Assembly (NCBI RefSeq): GCF_000485595.1
Contig: NW_014578002.1
Coordinates: 28,412 to 84,684 of the forward strand
DNA from: Priapulus caudatus
Taxonomy: Eukaryota > Priapulida > Priapulimorpha > Priapulimorphida > Priapulidae
DNA length: 56,273 bases
Direction of reading: 5' to 3'
A program made the translations under genes and the position numbers. Shown in pieces: positions 34,642-47,035 of this stretch. The notes beneath the pieces were generated by a model, which was given only the letters and a program-made list of their open reading frames with translations, was not told where the DNA came from and made no database searches. Position 1 is the stretch's first letter; every line of letters begins with the position of its first letter.

Positions 34642-35114
34642 GCACCGACGTATGCCGAAAGAGTGGGGGTTACGGGCGTAATGACGGCCCTCCCCCTGGT
34701 AAGTATGCGAGACCATTTGCGTAAATATTGCATGTGTGCACCTTTGCAATAGGAATTCATGGCATGTTCTTTAATGGCTTAATCAATTGATCATGCAGTC
34801 GATTATCTAATGAAACAACATAAACGTTCAAAATGTTAATGTATGTAAAATAAACTCAGATAAACAGTAATATTAGTAGTTAGTGTTGACATGTAAATCT
34901 ACACTTCCCACTCGGTATTGGTACCTTGCTTCTCTAGAGCACATTGACATCGACCTGTACGATGTAAAGCTTCATCTTTCCCAACTGAGGCGGGTGTTAA
35001 AGAAGAAAGTACATCCTTACTACGAGGCCGTGCCTCTCGGAGCGTACGACGGACTGTTGGATAATACCGACTCACCTGAGAGTAGCGACCTTACAAAGTT
35101 CTATGAGCTCGCTG
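34642..35114 (+). CDS. Gene 2, exons 5 and 6 (intact copies)
   Basis: Exon 5 is 34642-34698 (57 nt; GTDVCRKSGGYGRNDGPPP) and exon 6 is 34938-35114 (177 nt, the same length as in gene 1). Both are phase 1 in and out, with CAG/TAG acceptors and GTAAGT/GTACCG donors. Exon 6 encodes HIDIDLYDVKLHLSQL... HPYYEAVPLGAYDG... FYELAG, very close to gene 1. These fill the gap left by the frameshifted copies at 26267-26779. Confidence 0.75.
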
Positions 35115-35865
35115 GTACCGCTAGTCATATATAGCTATATCACGTCTTGCGATTTTAATAAACGGAAACGAGGGCGTGTGTTGATCATAATTATGCAGTG
35201 GGTCGTGTAATAGTAGTAGTCAAACTAAAACATAGGTGATGTACACGAACTTTTGATATAAGATACACGCTTCAGCTATAGACGCTATATTATTCCGTGT
35301 AGTATAGTTGATTTCACTTTTTGAGTTAAGTTCTGACACTACCGGGTGTGATTGCACTGACACAAACGCGAAGAACAACGTTTGTTATATCCTGGTTATT
35401 TTATGTTATTATTTTTTGCAATACGAGGCAACTCAACAACAGCCTGAGTAGATTTCTTTTAACTGGGTTAACTAATGGGTAAAAATGTTTTCTGTTTTTA
35501 TTGCTGTCATTTCGCTCCTTTCCATTCATTCGCTAATGTCAAAAAAGAGTCTGCACATATATATTGACTAATTAAGAAAATGACATTGTGTCATATCTCA
35601 AAATGTGTATCAGTCGTTTTCTTGTAGGCTTGTGTAAAATGGTCATGCTCCCTTCAGACTACACGAATTACAAAACCTATACTTAAATTCCCAAGTTGTA
35701 TATTTTGTCAACGATATAGAATCGTAAAATCTATGCCTTTCCTGACCGTTGTATCTCGAACTTTACTGACTTAAATTTCGTAGGATATTAAAGTTCCCGT
35801 ACTATAATAATGTATCCTTTGTAAATCTACGAATAAAAAACTAAGACAACTGCTCCCTTGCCCCC

Positions 35866-38800
35866 CCCCCCGCCGCCGGGACCGGGCACGCGCCGCGATG
35901 CGCCCGGCCGTGCTGGCGGCGCCCGCCGCGCCGGCCGGCTCGTCTAGCCGTACGGCGCGCTGCGCGTGATCTGCCCAATGATGAGACGGTGAGAAGTACG
36001 GAGCGTAGTGTGATGGAAGAGGCGCTGAGTCGATACGTCGGACTCGGGGGTCTAATGCGTAGCGCGACAGAACGAACCCGCGTGTAGGGCGGCCGGGTGG
36101 CTTGGCGAAGACCGTATGAGTTCCTATCGGTGCGGCTGTTCAGAGAAGAAAGATAGGTGCGTCGGGTCGCACGGATGTGGAGAGATGATTATGTTCACAG
36201 ATGCATGGAGCAGCCTGAACGGAAAGAGTCCATTGAGGCCGGAGAGCGAGTGCGGCCAGGCTGCCGGGCCTGCGGAGGCATGGAGACCACGAGGGTTTCC
36301 GTCGCGAGTGGGGGGACTGGTGGAAACCCAGAAGCGAAAGAAGGGTCGCCTGAAGGACGTTAGGGCTGTTGGGGCCGCGGAGAGGTGAGCTAAAGCAGGG
36401 TTTCTTCGATCAACCATTTCGATGAATATAATGGTTGACCCGGCAAGTCATATGGGTAAGCTGGGACGAAGGCGCTGACTCATGGCTACTGAACAAGGAA
36501 TTTGTTGTTCGCTACTGCAATATCGGAAATCATTATGTAGTGGCTGAAGTAGGCAAATTGGCTGTGTATTATCAAGGAGGCCTGAATAATACCATATTGT
36601 ATTCATAGGATGTATGTATAAGAGTGTACTATCGTATGTAAAGATATGTATGGTAGTAAGAGTGGGGGCCCGCCGAATGATGGTATAATCCGATAATGTA
36701 TTAATAAGGCATCTTGGGAATTATGTATCATAGAGATGGTGCATTACGCGGCGGGAAGAAGCGTTCAGGGCCGGGTGGCTTCTGTAGCCCTACTGCACCA
36801 GTCCGATAGGCTAATGATAGATCTTATACGGCTTATGGATAGAGTATTATAGAGCGTACTAGCTGACGACATGTTGTCGGACGCCTAGCATGGTAGCTGT
36901 TGTATTATATATAGTGCACGCGAGGCATATGCTAAAAAGACTGTGGGTGGAGTGTGTGTGCCGGCTGCGTGCGCACGCGCAGTGGTCGCAGCGGCGGGGG
37001 ATGTGACGGCGAGCGGCCCCGCTAGCGAGGTGGTGCCCGCTGCCGGTATTCCGTGCGGCATTTTCGTACAATATAACGAATTGGGCGGCGAGTATATTAC
37101 AATAGTGAGCTGCTTACTCGGGCGGAAAGGGACGACGAGACAGAAGGACAGCCGCCCACGAGAGCGGTGCAGAGATGCGAACTCTGCGTTGCTCGGGTGC
37201 CGCGCGGCCCACATTAGGCCCTAGATCCTCGGAGGCCCGCGGCCCGCTTCGGCCGGCGCAGGCTCTTGAGCGTCCGACGACGCGCCCGGGCCGCCGGTAG
37301 CCCCGCCGCGCGGTCGTCAGCCAGCGAAGCGGCGCAGGCGCGCGGCGGGGGCGACGGGTCTGCGCCGAGGCTCATTTATGGCGCGCGCGGCGCTACCACC
37401 AGGCCCCCCCCGCCGTCCGGCTAATACGCGGCTGGGATATTCATATTTTATCGGGCGGAGTCGATATAACTATGAGAACTGCTAATAACCACGCGTACAA
37501 GACTACAGAATTTTAGCGCCGCGCGTCGCAGAACCGCGCGTACTATATACCCCCGCCGTCAGACCCCGGGATGGCGTCCAATATACCTCGGGCCCTGCGC
37601 AAACTCTGCGGCCGGCGCCGCAGGGCGCTGTCTGTTACTAGCGCAGCTGCTAACGCCACCGCGAACGGCAAATGGCCGCAGAGCGGCGCGTCCATAGGGT
37701 CGCACATAAAGCGTAGTACTAAGCGTGGCTAGAAGAACGCGAGAGGAGCCAGCCAGGACATGCGTGGTGTGGGTTGCCGACCATGGGTCCGCCGAAATGA
37801 TGCGCGAGGTCACCCGGCGTTTTGTTGTGAGAGGGCCATGTTCAATTTGAGCAAGTGGCCAAGGGCTCGACGATCCGCTGACGCCGTCGGACGGCGGTGC
37901 CAGAGACGGCTCGCGGTGGGGTGCGCGCGAAGGCAGGACCCCCGCGGCTCCTCGTAGTGTCCACCGTGAGACGCGCACCACGGTGCGAGTGATGCCGGGG
38001 TCGTACATCTCCAAATGAAGCCAGGTAGTAACACGCAGCAGTAAACGCGTGGCAAAGACGCTGCGAAAATGGTACAACGTGTGCAACGGCGACTATGATG
38101 GATCTGTCTCATTCCGATCTGCCATGCTGTTTCATTCGCGATCTGTCTCGGCCACGGCCACGGCCCTGACGGCCTACTGATAGCTTGTTTCTCTGGCATC
38201 GTGTTTCGTACTCAGCACAAACGCACACATATACAGTTGAAATTTTCCCGAAAATCTGACCAGCTTAGTATAGTCGCCGGAGAAACGTGAGTAAGAAACG
38301 ACCGTGAGGTCGCCAGTGCAGTGTCGCGATACAACGTAGAAGACGCGTGGCGAGGCAAAACCCATGCTTGTCCGCGCGATTCCCTCCGGTGAACGCTAAA
38401 TACCGAATTCTGAAAGCCGCATAATTTTATGAGTGTGGTGCCGCGCTTAAGTCCGCTGCCGAGCAGAAAGCGGCTATGTCGCACAACATCATATGTAACG
38501 CCCCGAGTGGAACTGTCGAGCCCGGCGACCGAGTGCTAACGTATTTTCAGTCGGGCGCAGTTGGGTGACTGGGGGCCGCGGCCAGCTAGTGGGCAAGTTC
38601 GTTCGCACACCTTATTGTTTAAAGCAGGCTGGCGCAGCCTCGCGAAATACCGCGGGTCTTCTGGAGGCGGCAGGAACTACCAGCCGGTGTGAACGCGCCC
38701 TAGAACCGGGCGGGCGGCGGCGCTATTTGTCTCGCAGATTCCCGTATTTCCATGAAAATACGGCCAGGTCTCGGGTGTGAACGACGGCTGATTATCGTGT

Positions 38801-39010
38801 ATACATTTACATCAGTGTCGGGCCGCTTTTGCGCCTCCAAGACGGGAGGGCGGGCAACAGGAGAGATGCCTTTGAATGCGCATACCGGTCAGTCGATTGT
38901 GTCGAGGCCGTCGGGGTTGAGGAGGCATCGCGAGATATGAAGTGAGAGTGCAGCGCCGGGCAGTCAGACCAGCCGGTCACAGCATGTTCCGTGGAAAAGG
39001 GACACATGCC
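35866..39010. other. GC-rich scrambled segment within blocks A' and B
   Basis: Aligned by eye with block A, the sequence keeps short matching words, but stretches such as GCCGCGATGCGCCCGGCCGT are inserted between them. For example, at 37225-37370 there is a long GC-rich run with no counterpart in A. The open frames here (36116-36388, 37559-38086 and others) are not credible genes. Exon 7 equivalent is corrupted at about 36197-36385. Confidence 0.65.
36197..36385 (+). pseudogene. Gene 2 exon 7, corrupted copy
   Basis: Words such as TTCACAGATGC, CACGAGG and TTTCCGTCGC match 27757-27872 in order but are separated by unrelated GC-rich insertions. The reading frame is destroyed. Confidence 0.6.
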
Positions 39011-39093
39011 TTACGTTAATCAAAACTGAAAGAGCAAGCGCAGCTCATTTGCTGCCGCGATTCGCACCACCAAAATCCAATGTGGGTGTAACC
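38811..39093 (+). pseudogene. Gene 2 exon 8, corrupted direct copy
   Basis: TCGGGCCGCTTT..., GAAGTGAGAGTGC and AGCATGTTC words match the inverted copy of exon 8 in order, but insertions disrupt every frame. Confidence 0.6.
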
Positions 39094-39149
39094 GGCGATA
39101 AGTAATTAGTAAGGATATTTCCGCATAACGCGTAAACGTGGTTGGTGGT

Positions 39150-39185
39150 GGTGTGTGTGTGTATGTGTGTGTGTGTGTGTGTGTG

Positions 39186-39226
<41 letters not shown>

Positions 39227-39240
39227 TAATGTGTGTGTGC
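39150..39240. repeat. GT dinucleotide array
   Basis: (GT)n with short interruptions in the intron between exons 8 and 9 of gene 2. Confidence 0.95.
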
Positions 39241-40016
39241 GCGCGCGTAATCCGGGTCAAGCGCGGGCTAGATTTTGATATACGCATGCGCATAGTCTTG
39301 TCTAGGTGCCCTATAAAAGTTAAATACCGTCTGAAATTGTGTCTGAAATTTTGTTTTTGATCTTCAGTTAACTAGTGTATAGTCATACAGCGTAAACAAC
39401 TTGGTTCATATAATCGGAAATAGCGGGTAGTAACTATGACAACGACGATGTAAAGAGTCTGATTTACAATTTTGCCGAAGGAATCTATCCACAAGATAGA
39501 GAAACCTAATAAATGCGAATCGCGGGCCAGCGAAATGCGTAACTACACAAATTAAAGTCCTATAAAAGGGCGTGGTGCATGCGATTAGCTACGAAGGTTA
39601 GAGCCGTAATTGATCAGCAACGCGTCGGCCTACGTTCTAGGTGACGGTCCCCACAGCTATAGTACAACACTAATCCAACTGTGCTCGCTTCTATCTGACG
39701 CTTCTCTAACAGAAAAGTGCAAGTAGGAAAACAGTACGAACCAGCGGAGCCTTTTAAGAAAATTCATAATAAGTTTTAACTATCATGAGTGTGAACTGCC
39801 ATATCTTTAACATGGCATATCACCTTAAAAGCGTCTAATTAATTAAAGCGTTTGAGATTTTAGGCTTATGGAGATACCCCTGGGTGCTTTCTCTGCAGAG
39901 GAAAACTTCGTCAAGCGCATCTTTACTGGTCTTGCAAATGTGCTTTTCGGCTTAGCCCGATGGAATTCAGAATTCTTACGACTTTGCAAACCGAATAACC
40001 ACGCATGCTGTTACAG

Positions 40017-40203
40017 GTTGGCGACAATTCACCTCAGCCAGCTTCTGAACCAGAGACAGCGCGAGTTCTTCGCATTTGGCACGGCAAAATACCACGACCG
40101 CTACCAGTGGGTGGCCAAGGTAACGTTTTACGACAAACACGGCAACCAGCTTAGCCCAGAGGATTCTAAAGAGGAGAGCAAACCGGAGGAGTCCGAAGCC
40201 TAG
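40017..40203 (+). CDS. Gene 2, exon 9 (intact terminal exon)
   Basis: It follows a CTGTTACAG acceptor in phase 2, as in gene 1. It encodes ATIHLSQLLNQRQREFFAFG... KYHDRYQWVAKVTFYDKHG and a short acidic tail ending SEA and TAG. The tail is 63 residues shorter than in gene 1, where a Pro/Arg-rich extension follows. The conserved block shared with gene 1 suggests the end of the folded core. An AATAAA at 40472-40477 is a candidate polyadenylation signal. Confidence 0.8.
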
Positions 40204-41200
40204 CGCGTTGGCCTCCTTTGAGCCGATGACAACACTCGACGTTCGAAAAGCACCGATAATTCTAGTTCCCACTTTAAAATCTCATCGATCAAAGCGAGAA
40301 TTTCGCATCGGGGTCATGAGAATCGCGTCAACGGAAAGGCGCGTTTTTTAGGCCCGTGATGACAGGGGACATTAACCTGCATGCCAGTACCAACTATCGC
40401 TACTACTCACATAAAATATTACATACGAAAATAATATGAATACGAAATAATGTTTTTTAAACGAATATAATAATAAAATTTAAAAAACGCATTAAATTAT
40501 GTGCCATAACCAATCGTTGAACGATAACACCCAGCATATATACATGAGCTTGCAATGTGTGATAAACGAGTAGCCCCTAGCATTGTACTAATCCTCTCAT
40601 GATATCGTACTATTGGTCATGTGTTTTGCTCGTACTCATATGTAATTCATTTTGTTAATCATTGTCATATTGTCATAGTCATGTGTAAAAAAGCAAAGCG
40701 GAATATTTCAGCAAATTGTAGTTATAGCAAATTCCACTGGCGAAGAAAGGCATAATATTGTTTTACCGACTATTCTTTATGTTGGATACATCGGTCTTCT
40801 GTTAAGGATTTTCAGTCACATTGTATAATTACGTTGTTTTCAAGAGCATCTGCATTAATGCGTGTGTGCTTGATATGCTTGATGGCGCATCTCCTGCCTA
40901 GTTACAGAATATTATTTTTCGTCATTTCAACCGCATCTGAACTCAATTAAAAACTATTTAATCATCTCATATATTTCATTATATATATTTTTTTTTGCGA
41001 TTCACATTAATGCTCTTTTTGATTGACGTTTGGTCCATGGAGAAGGCATTCATTATGGGCGAACAGTACACATGCTGACTCGCCGCTCGCTGGTGGCGGC
41101 TGCTGACTCGCCGCTCGCTGGTGGTTGCTGCTGACTCACTCGCCTGCTGCTGACTCGCCGCTCGCTGACTCGACGCGCTATCGATCGTGCCGCGCGGACT

Positions 41201-41201
<1 letters not shown>

Positions 41202-41252
<51 letters not shown>
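41202..41252. repeat. (CA)n microsatellite
   Basis: A nearly perfect CA run. Preceded at 41075-41175 by tandem GACTCGCCGCTCGCTGGTGG-like units (about four). Confidence 0.9.
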
Positions 41253-41255
<3 letters not shown>

Positions 41256-41757
41256 ACCGATTACATTACCTCCCCTCCACTCCGTTACTCCGTTAACTCC
41301 GTGGGCGGAGGTAATTAGCGCGAGGGAGAGAGAGAGGGGGGCGGGGGGAGAGAAGGCGGGCGATCTATCACTTCCGACAGTGAGTTAAAATATAATTATC
41401 CGTTTATGTCATCGTGAAAAGTAATCAAAACTGAAAAATACGGAAGTCCATTCGTGTGAATACGGACAGGTCCTGCTGGCAGATAGCCTGGCACGTCGTT
41501 GCGCTCTTTGCCTTAGTTCGTACGTAAACTTATTTTAAGCAAAAAACGGTGAATAAGCAATCCGTCATTTCAGACAATCAGGCATAAATTAATATTGAAT
41601 TGGATCATATTATAATAACTTTGGATATTGAATAGTATTTATATATAACGTTGAACATTAAAGCCGAGACCAGTTTGTTTGTAAACAACAGAAAACATAT
41701 GCTCCTATATATTTTCTGTAAATGGATATTTACTGACTGGTAGTTATCCATCTGCAG

Positions 41758-42775
41758 GCTGTATTCTGGCCCTTGAGCACGTCCAACGTCGATTTCTGCG
41801 TCCGATCCAACGACTTGCCCCTTAGTGTCTAAATCCCCAGCCAGGCTGAAGCAGGGAGCCTGATTGAAAATACCTGTTCAGACGTGAAGGCATCTAGTGT
41901 TGTGGTGGATCCTCTGATGAGGCTAATTTTGTTTTCAAATGAGTAACTGCTATTTTCGCAGCCTCGCAGCATTGTGATAAGCGTAGCCTGTGTTATGTAA
42001 AAAAAATATAGCAATGGAAAAAATACCGAAAGACAAAGATTTCGGTGCAGTGATGATTAAAGACGAAAAGAACCGAAATGGTTGAATATGGAGATTGTTA
42101 AGTTGGGAATGATCCGGATGTGGTGAATGAAGGAAACATGCTTACATACTGGGAGCCGAGGTAGTTAGAATTGGAACCGATTACAAAACGTGATGAAGGC
42201 GTTCGAACATGGGATACGAAAACTTCGTTATTACATAGCTAGACATTTACAAACCACGTATAGGGTGACCCGTGATGGGTACATGCGCATTGATGGTGAA
42301 TGTAAAAGAAGGATGACAACTTAAAATTGTTATTGTAATCGTTGATCTAAATGGTTTGCTTTATGCCCCAAAACAGACATGTATACGGTCGACGCTGGTT
42401 ACAATAATAATTAATTAATTATTAGCTTTTAATAGTTTCCCGCCAGTTTAAGCAATAAACGTAATAAGCAAAACAATAACGTAGAAGGCGGCGCACACGA
42501 AGGCCGGTATGCAATGAAAACAATGTCACTATATAGCGATGTATTATCTTCTGTGATACAGAGGTCCCTTTCCCATTTTCATCGAACGTGCCTGATGGCA
42601 AGTGCTTCGCTTCCGCCTATTCAAAAGGATCCATCTGTTATTAAATTTCGGTTTAATGGTCAGTGCTAACATAATGATAATCAACATGATTCTGGAAAAG
42701 GATACCTCCGTCATCAGATGGAGAGGCCCGGGCAGTTTTTTGCGGTTGGCTACGTCCGAATGAAGTGGTGTGAGC
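41758..42775 (+). pseudogene. Gene 3: decayed third paralogue (WSC-like and core-like exons)
   Basis: After a CTGCAG acceptor (ending 41757), 41758 to about 41950 reads GCILAL, then a broken copy of the CVCSNDLP region and CENTCPGVKAS region of genes 1 and 2. About 600 bases further, 42562-42775 matches exon 8: IINMILEKDTSVIRW, QFFAVGYVRMKWC, against INMFLEKDIYVIKW and QFFTAGFAKIKWC in gene 1. Exons 4-7 are missing between them, stops and frameshifts are present, and no donor follows the core-like exon. It is best read as a dead tandem copy. Confidence 0.65.
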
Positions 42776-42779
42776 AGCA

Positions 42780-43985
42780 AGCAACATTTCAGCCATGTGT
42801 TCCCCCGTGTGACACTAAAGCTAGCGGCACTAGTAGGCGAATGTAGATTAGTGTTTGTGAGAGAAGCAATTTCTTACCCTCTTCTACCCTCATTCATTGC
42901 GCTATACTCATCGGAGCTATATACGAATTCAGACGTATATAGATTGGTGTTATAGATATATATTAGTGGAAATAGTATATCACATTCCACTGCTCTTGAT
43001 CATTGTCCTGTGCAGATCGGTGAGATTGACCTGAAATTTCAAGAATGTTTTCAGTGAGCACGTTACAAAGGCGGTCGCTTTCCCGAATGAGAACCTTCTG
43101 CAAACGGAGTTTGACTAGTAAGACATGTGATAAACAAAAATGGCAGCTTTATAAGGCTAATAACTACATATGTGTCATTTAACAGGGTTTTAACATTGTT
43201 CAGGGCGCTTTCCCTGAGTTAGATTTTGGATCATTGAAAATGTGTGGTGTTACGATTAGGCGTAGTGAAGCTTCCCCCACCGCTACCAGTAAAACATGGA
43301 CGCGTACAGCAATCCGTCATCACGAGGTAGCGAATCACTCACGACATAGAAGGAGAATCGAGTGAAAGCCGCAGCTATACAGGGGAAGAAAGCCTTCTAC
43401 CGCTATACTTGCCGAATCTCATGGCGCCATCTATCGGGTTGGGAATCGATGTTCGAGAGGTGTCGACGGTTGCAGCTTCGCAGCTTACACCTCCGTAGAT
43501 TATTTCCACACAAAAAACTTGAATATGTCTCCTGCTAGATTGATGCTCACACCGACCTCATGTATTTGTAGAAACATTACCTCCCCGGGCAGTGATGAAG
43601 GCAGCTACGTCACATCAAAACGTATTGCCACCGAACTCTGCATGCGAAATTTGGTGATCATAGGCCACGTGGAGTAGGAGACAAGTCCAAAAAACACTTT
43701 TTCACCTCTCTGAGTTAAATTTTGAGAATTTCAATATTTTCAACTTGCGTCAAAAGTATCCAGGGATGGGTAAGGATGGGTACGTGATTAAACTAAGTGT
43801 ATATCGAGGGTATTTAGGTGGGATTAGTAGTGCCTCATATTTCGGTGTGTTTGTGCACACGTGTTTTAAACATAAGGAAGCCCCATAGGTCAAATTGTAA
43901 CAACTTACCCCACTTTCCAAAGTTATTGTGTAACAACTTAATTATCCCTGTGAGTTCTCTACTGGTTCTTCTTTTTGTTAATAGT
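42780..43985. other. non-coding sequence without recognised features
   Basis: No exon, TIR or RNA gene was identified. Confidence 0.35.
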
Positions 43986-44064
43986 GATTGATCATGCCGG
44001 GCAATTACAAAACGAAAACTGACAGAGGTACAACACGTCCAGATGTGATGGAGGTTCGACGTGG

Positions 44065-44137
<73 letters not shown>

Positions 44138-44183
44138 TGTGTGTGTGTGTGTGTGTCGTGTGTTTTGTGGGCTGTGGTGTGTG

Positions 44184-44256
<73 letters not shown>
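44065..44256. repeat. (GT)n microsatellite
   Basis: Two long GT runs are separated by a short TTTTGTGGGCTG interruption. Spurious Cys/Val open frames. Confidence 0.95.
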
Positions 44257-44279
44257 TACGGAGTGGGGTAGAGAGTATA

Positions 44280-45160
44280 CGTGAGTATACGTAGAGTATA
44301 TTTTTCCGTTATATATAATTATTGTAAATTGATTAATGAGAGTACGTTACGTCAGAGGTGTGTGAATATCCCCCGCCAGACATGGAGTGCATGACGCAGA
44401 CATGTAATTAACTAAGCCATAAATAAAATAAAGTTAGAGAACGGCGTGAAATTATTCATGTATGTAAACGAAGCAAATCGCAAAATCTAGTCTCCGATTC
44501 GAAAATAGCGAACGTTTTTTTTATCTCGAATTAAACACTTTTCTCTGTGCCCGCAGGCATGGAGATGTAGTAATAGCTCTAGCACGCGAGCGAGCTAGGG
44601 CTGATCGATGGCTAACGTGTGTTAACGTGATCAGGATGGCCAGTGCTGCTTAAAAAACACCTAACAATTTTGTGGCTTGGCAAAAATTCGTGATGCGACC
44701 GAAAATCGATAAATCGATAAACACGTTATATACGATAAACACGTTTATGTTTGGTAATATAAATGCATATAATCAAGGTATGTGCCTGAAAGACGGCTAT
44801 ATTGCAAACGCCTGCCGCCAGCATCAACAGAAACTTTCGATTTGTTTGTTTGGACAGACGTTTTTTAATATGACTGTATAGGTAAACGATTTCAGATGTG
44901 CACCCAATGACCAGTGGACATTATTCTATGGCGAAGTAAACTAGATTGCAAGCCGCAATTTACGTATTTATTTTCACACGTCACTCATTCATTCATTCAT
45001 TCATTCACTATGTGAAATGATTATATTAATTTATTAACTACTAAATTTTTACTACTAATTTACCGCGGATGCCCTTGGGTCATGGCATAAAGCACATGCA
45101 GAACCGTTAAACCCGTGCGTCAGCGAAGTATTTAATCGGTTGATTTGTTGCTAATGACCA
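44280..45160. other. intergenic sequence without recognised genes
   Basis: Only short frames. There is a CATT run at 44985-45007. Confidence 0.35.
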
Positions 45161-45170
45161 TGTTCACTAT

Positions 45171-45173
45171 ACT

Positions 45174-45255
<82 letters not shown>

Positions 45256-45256
45256 G

Positions 45257-45291
<35 letters not shown>

Positions 45292-46283
45292 GTTACTACT
45301 ACTACTACTGCTGCTGCTACTACCACTACTACTACTGCTACTACTACTACTACTGCTACTGCTACTACTACTACTACCAGAAGTAAAATAATATAGGATC
45401 NNNNNNNNNNNNNNNNNNNNNNNNNNNNNNNNNNNNNNNNNNNNNNNNNNNNNNNNNNNNNNNNNNNNNNNNNNNNNNNNNNNNNNNNNNNNNNNNNNNN
45501 NNNNNNNNNNNNNNNNNNNNNNNNNNNNNNNNNNNNNNNNNNNNNNNNNNNNNNNNNNNNNNNNNNNNNNNNNNNNNNNNNNNNNNNNNNNNNNNNNNNN
45601 NNNNNNNNNNNNNNNNNNNNNNNNNNNNNNNNNNNNNNNNNNNNNNNNNNNNNNNNNNNNNNNNNNNNNNNNNNNNNNNNNNNNNNNNNNNNNNNNNNNN
45701 NNNNNNNNNNNNNNNNNNNNNNNNNNNNNNNNNNNNNNNNNNNNNNNNNNNNNNNNNNNNNNNNNNNNNNNNNNNNNNNNNNNNNNNNNNNNNNNNNNNN
45801 NNNNNNNNNNNNNNNNNNNNNNNNNNNNNNNNNNNNNNNNNNNNNNNNNNNNNNNNNNNNNNNNNNNNNNNNNNNNNNNNNNNNNNNNNNNNNNNNNNNN
45901 NNNNNNNNNNNNNNNNNNNNNNNNNNNNNNNNNNNNNNNNNNNNNNNNNNNNNNNNNNNNNNNNNNNNNNNNNNNNNNNNNNNNNNNNNNNNNNNNNNNN
46001 NNNNNNNNNNNNNNNNNNNNNNNNNNNNNNNNNNNNNNNNNNNNNNNNNNNNNNNNNNNNNNNNNNNNNNNNNNNNNNNNNNNNNNNNNNNNNNNNNNNN
46101 NNNNNNNNNNNNNNNNNNNNNNNNNNNNNNNNNNNNNNNNNNNNNNNNNNNNNNNNNNNNNNNNNNNNNNNNNNNNNNNNNNNNNNNNNNNNNNNNNNNN
46201 NNNNNNNNNNNNNNNNNNNNNNNNNNNNNNNNNNNNNNNNNTATATTAGGATCTATATAGGATCCTATATTATCTTACTCCTG

Positions 46284-46354
<71 letters not shown>

Positions 46355-46389
46355 GCTTCTACTACTACTGCCTGCTACTACTGCTACTG

Positions 46390-46428
<39 letters not shown>

Positions 46429-46431
46429 AAA
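45171..46431. repeat. (ACT)n trinucleotide array spanning an 841-N gap
   Basis: ACT repeats with scattered GCT/GTT units lie at 45171-45376. N run 45401-46241. TATAGGATC-type sequence lies on both sides (45391-45400 and 46242-46270). ACT repeats resume at 46278-46431. An ATT run follows at 46449-46484. The Thr and Val homopolymer frames are translations of the repeat. True array length is unknown. Confidence 0.95.
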
Positions 46432-46448
46432 ACAACCGTATAGGGCCT

Positions 46449-46485
<37 letters not shown>

Positions 46486-47035
46486 GAATTTGTTATCTAA
46501 GAATATCGATACACTCGTTGTTGTTGTTCTTCTTCTTCTTGATTATTGATTATTGATGGTATTTTTATTTTTGTTGTTGTTATGATTATTATAATGGACG
46601 CAAGGTATCCGGTTTGGTGACGAAGCTCAACAAGAAGAGTTGACGTATTTTTACTAACATAAACACTCATTATTCGTCTCGAAAAAGAACGCAACACATA
46701 ATGCGCATATACAGCACACGCGCGCGTGTGTACGCGTAGTCCGTACTGTTGCGACTAGCGAATAGGCCTATATAGGCGAGAACTTGTCGGCAAACAAAGC
46801 AGAAAACATAATTGGTCGACCATGTCTGACAGTTGTCACAACACCAAGTATCGATCATGCTACGCGCTGCCGACGCTGCGCGAGTGCGCACGCATGAACG
46901 CACCCACGAGCCACCGCATCTGCAATCAGAGCGGCCCGCCAATAGAACACTCGTAAACGCTCGCACGTGCATGCGCGTAAATGCAGGCAAGCGTGCAAAG
47001 AGCGCCGAGTGCGATGAGAGTAGGTAAAAGCTTGT

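Larger units (their letters stand above)
33979..37735 (+). repeat. duplication block A' (second copy of gene 2 exons 5-7)
   Basis: A direct copy of 25585-28662, starting in the last 15 bp of the hAT element. Up to about 35866 it differs from A mostly by small deletions. After 35866 it is peppered with GC-rich insertions absent from A. Confidence 0.85.
37736..42300 (+). repeat. duplication block B (direct copy)
   Basis: Matches the inverted block 28688-33978. The 5' part to about 39100 is heavily disturbed. From about 39300 it is clean and contains the intact exon 9. The 3' limit of similarity is soft, near 42250-42300. Confidence 0.75.

Noticed and set aside
36116-38199. Multiple 60-175-codon frames in GC-rich DNA
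   Set aside because: High GC removes stops; the region is a corrupted copy of AT-rich introns.
45171-46431. Poly-Thr or mucin-like coding region
   Set aside because: ACT array with no flanking coding sequence; interrupted by an assembly gap.
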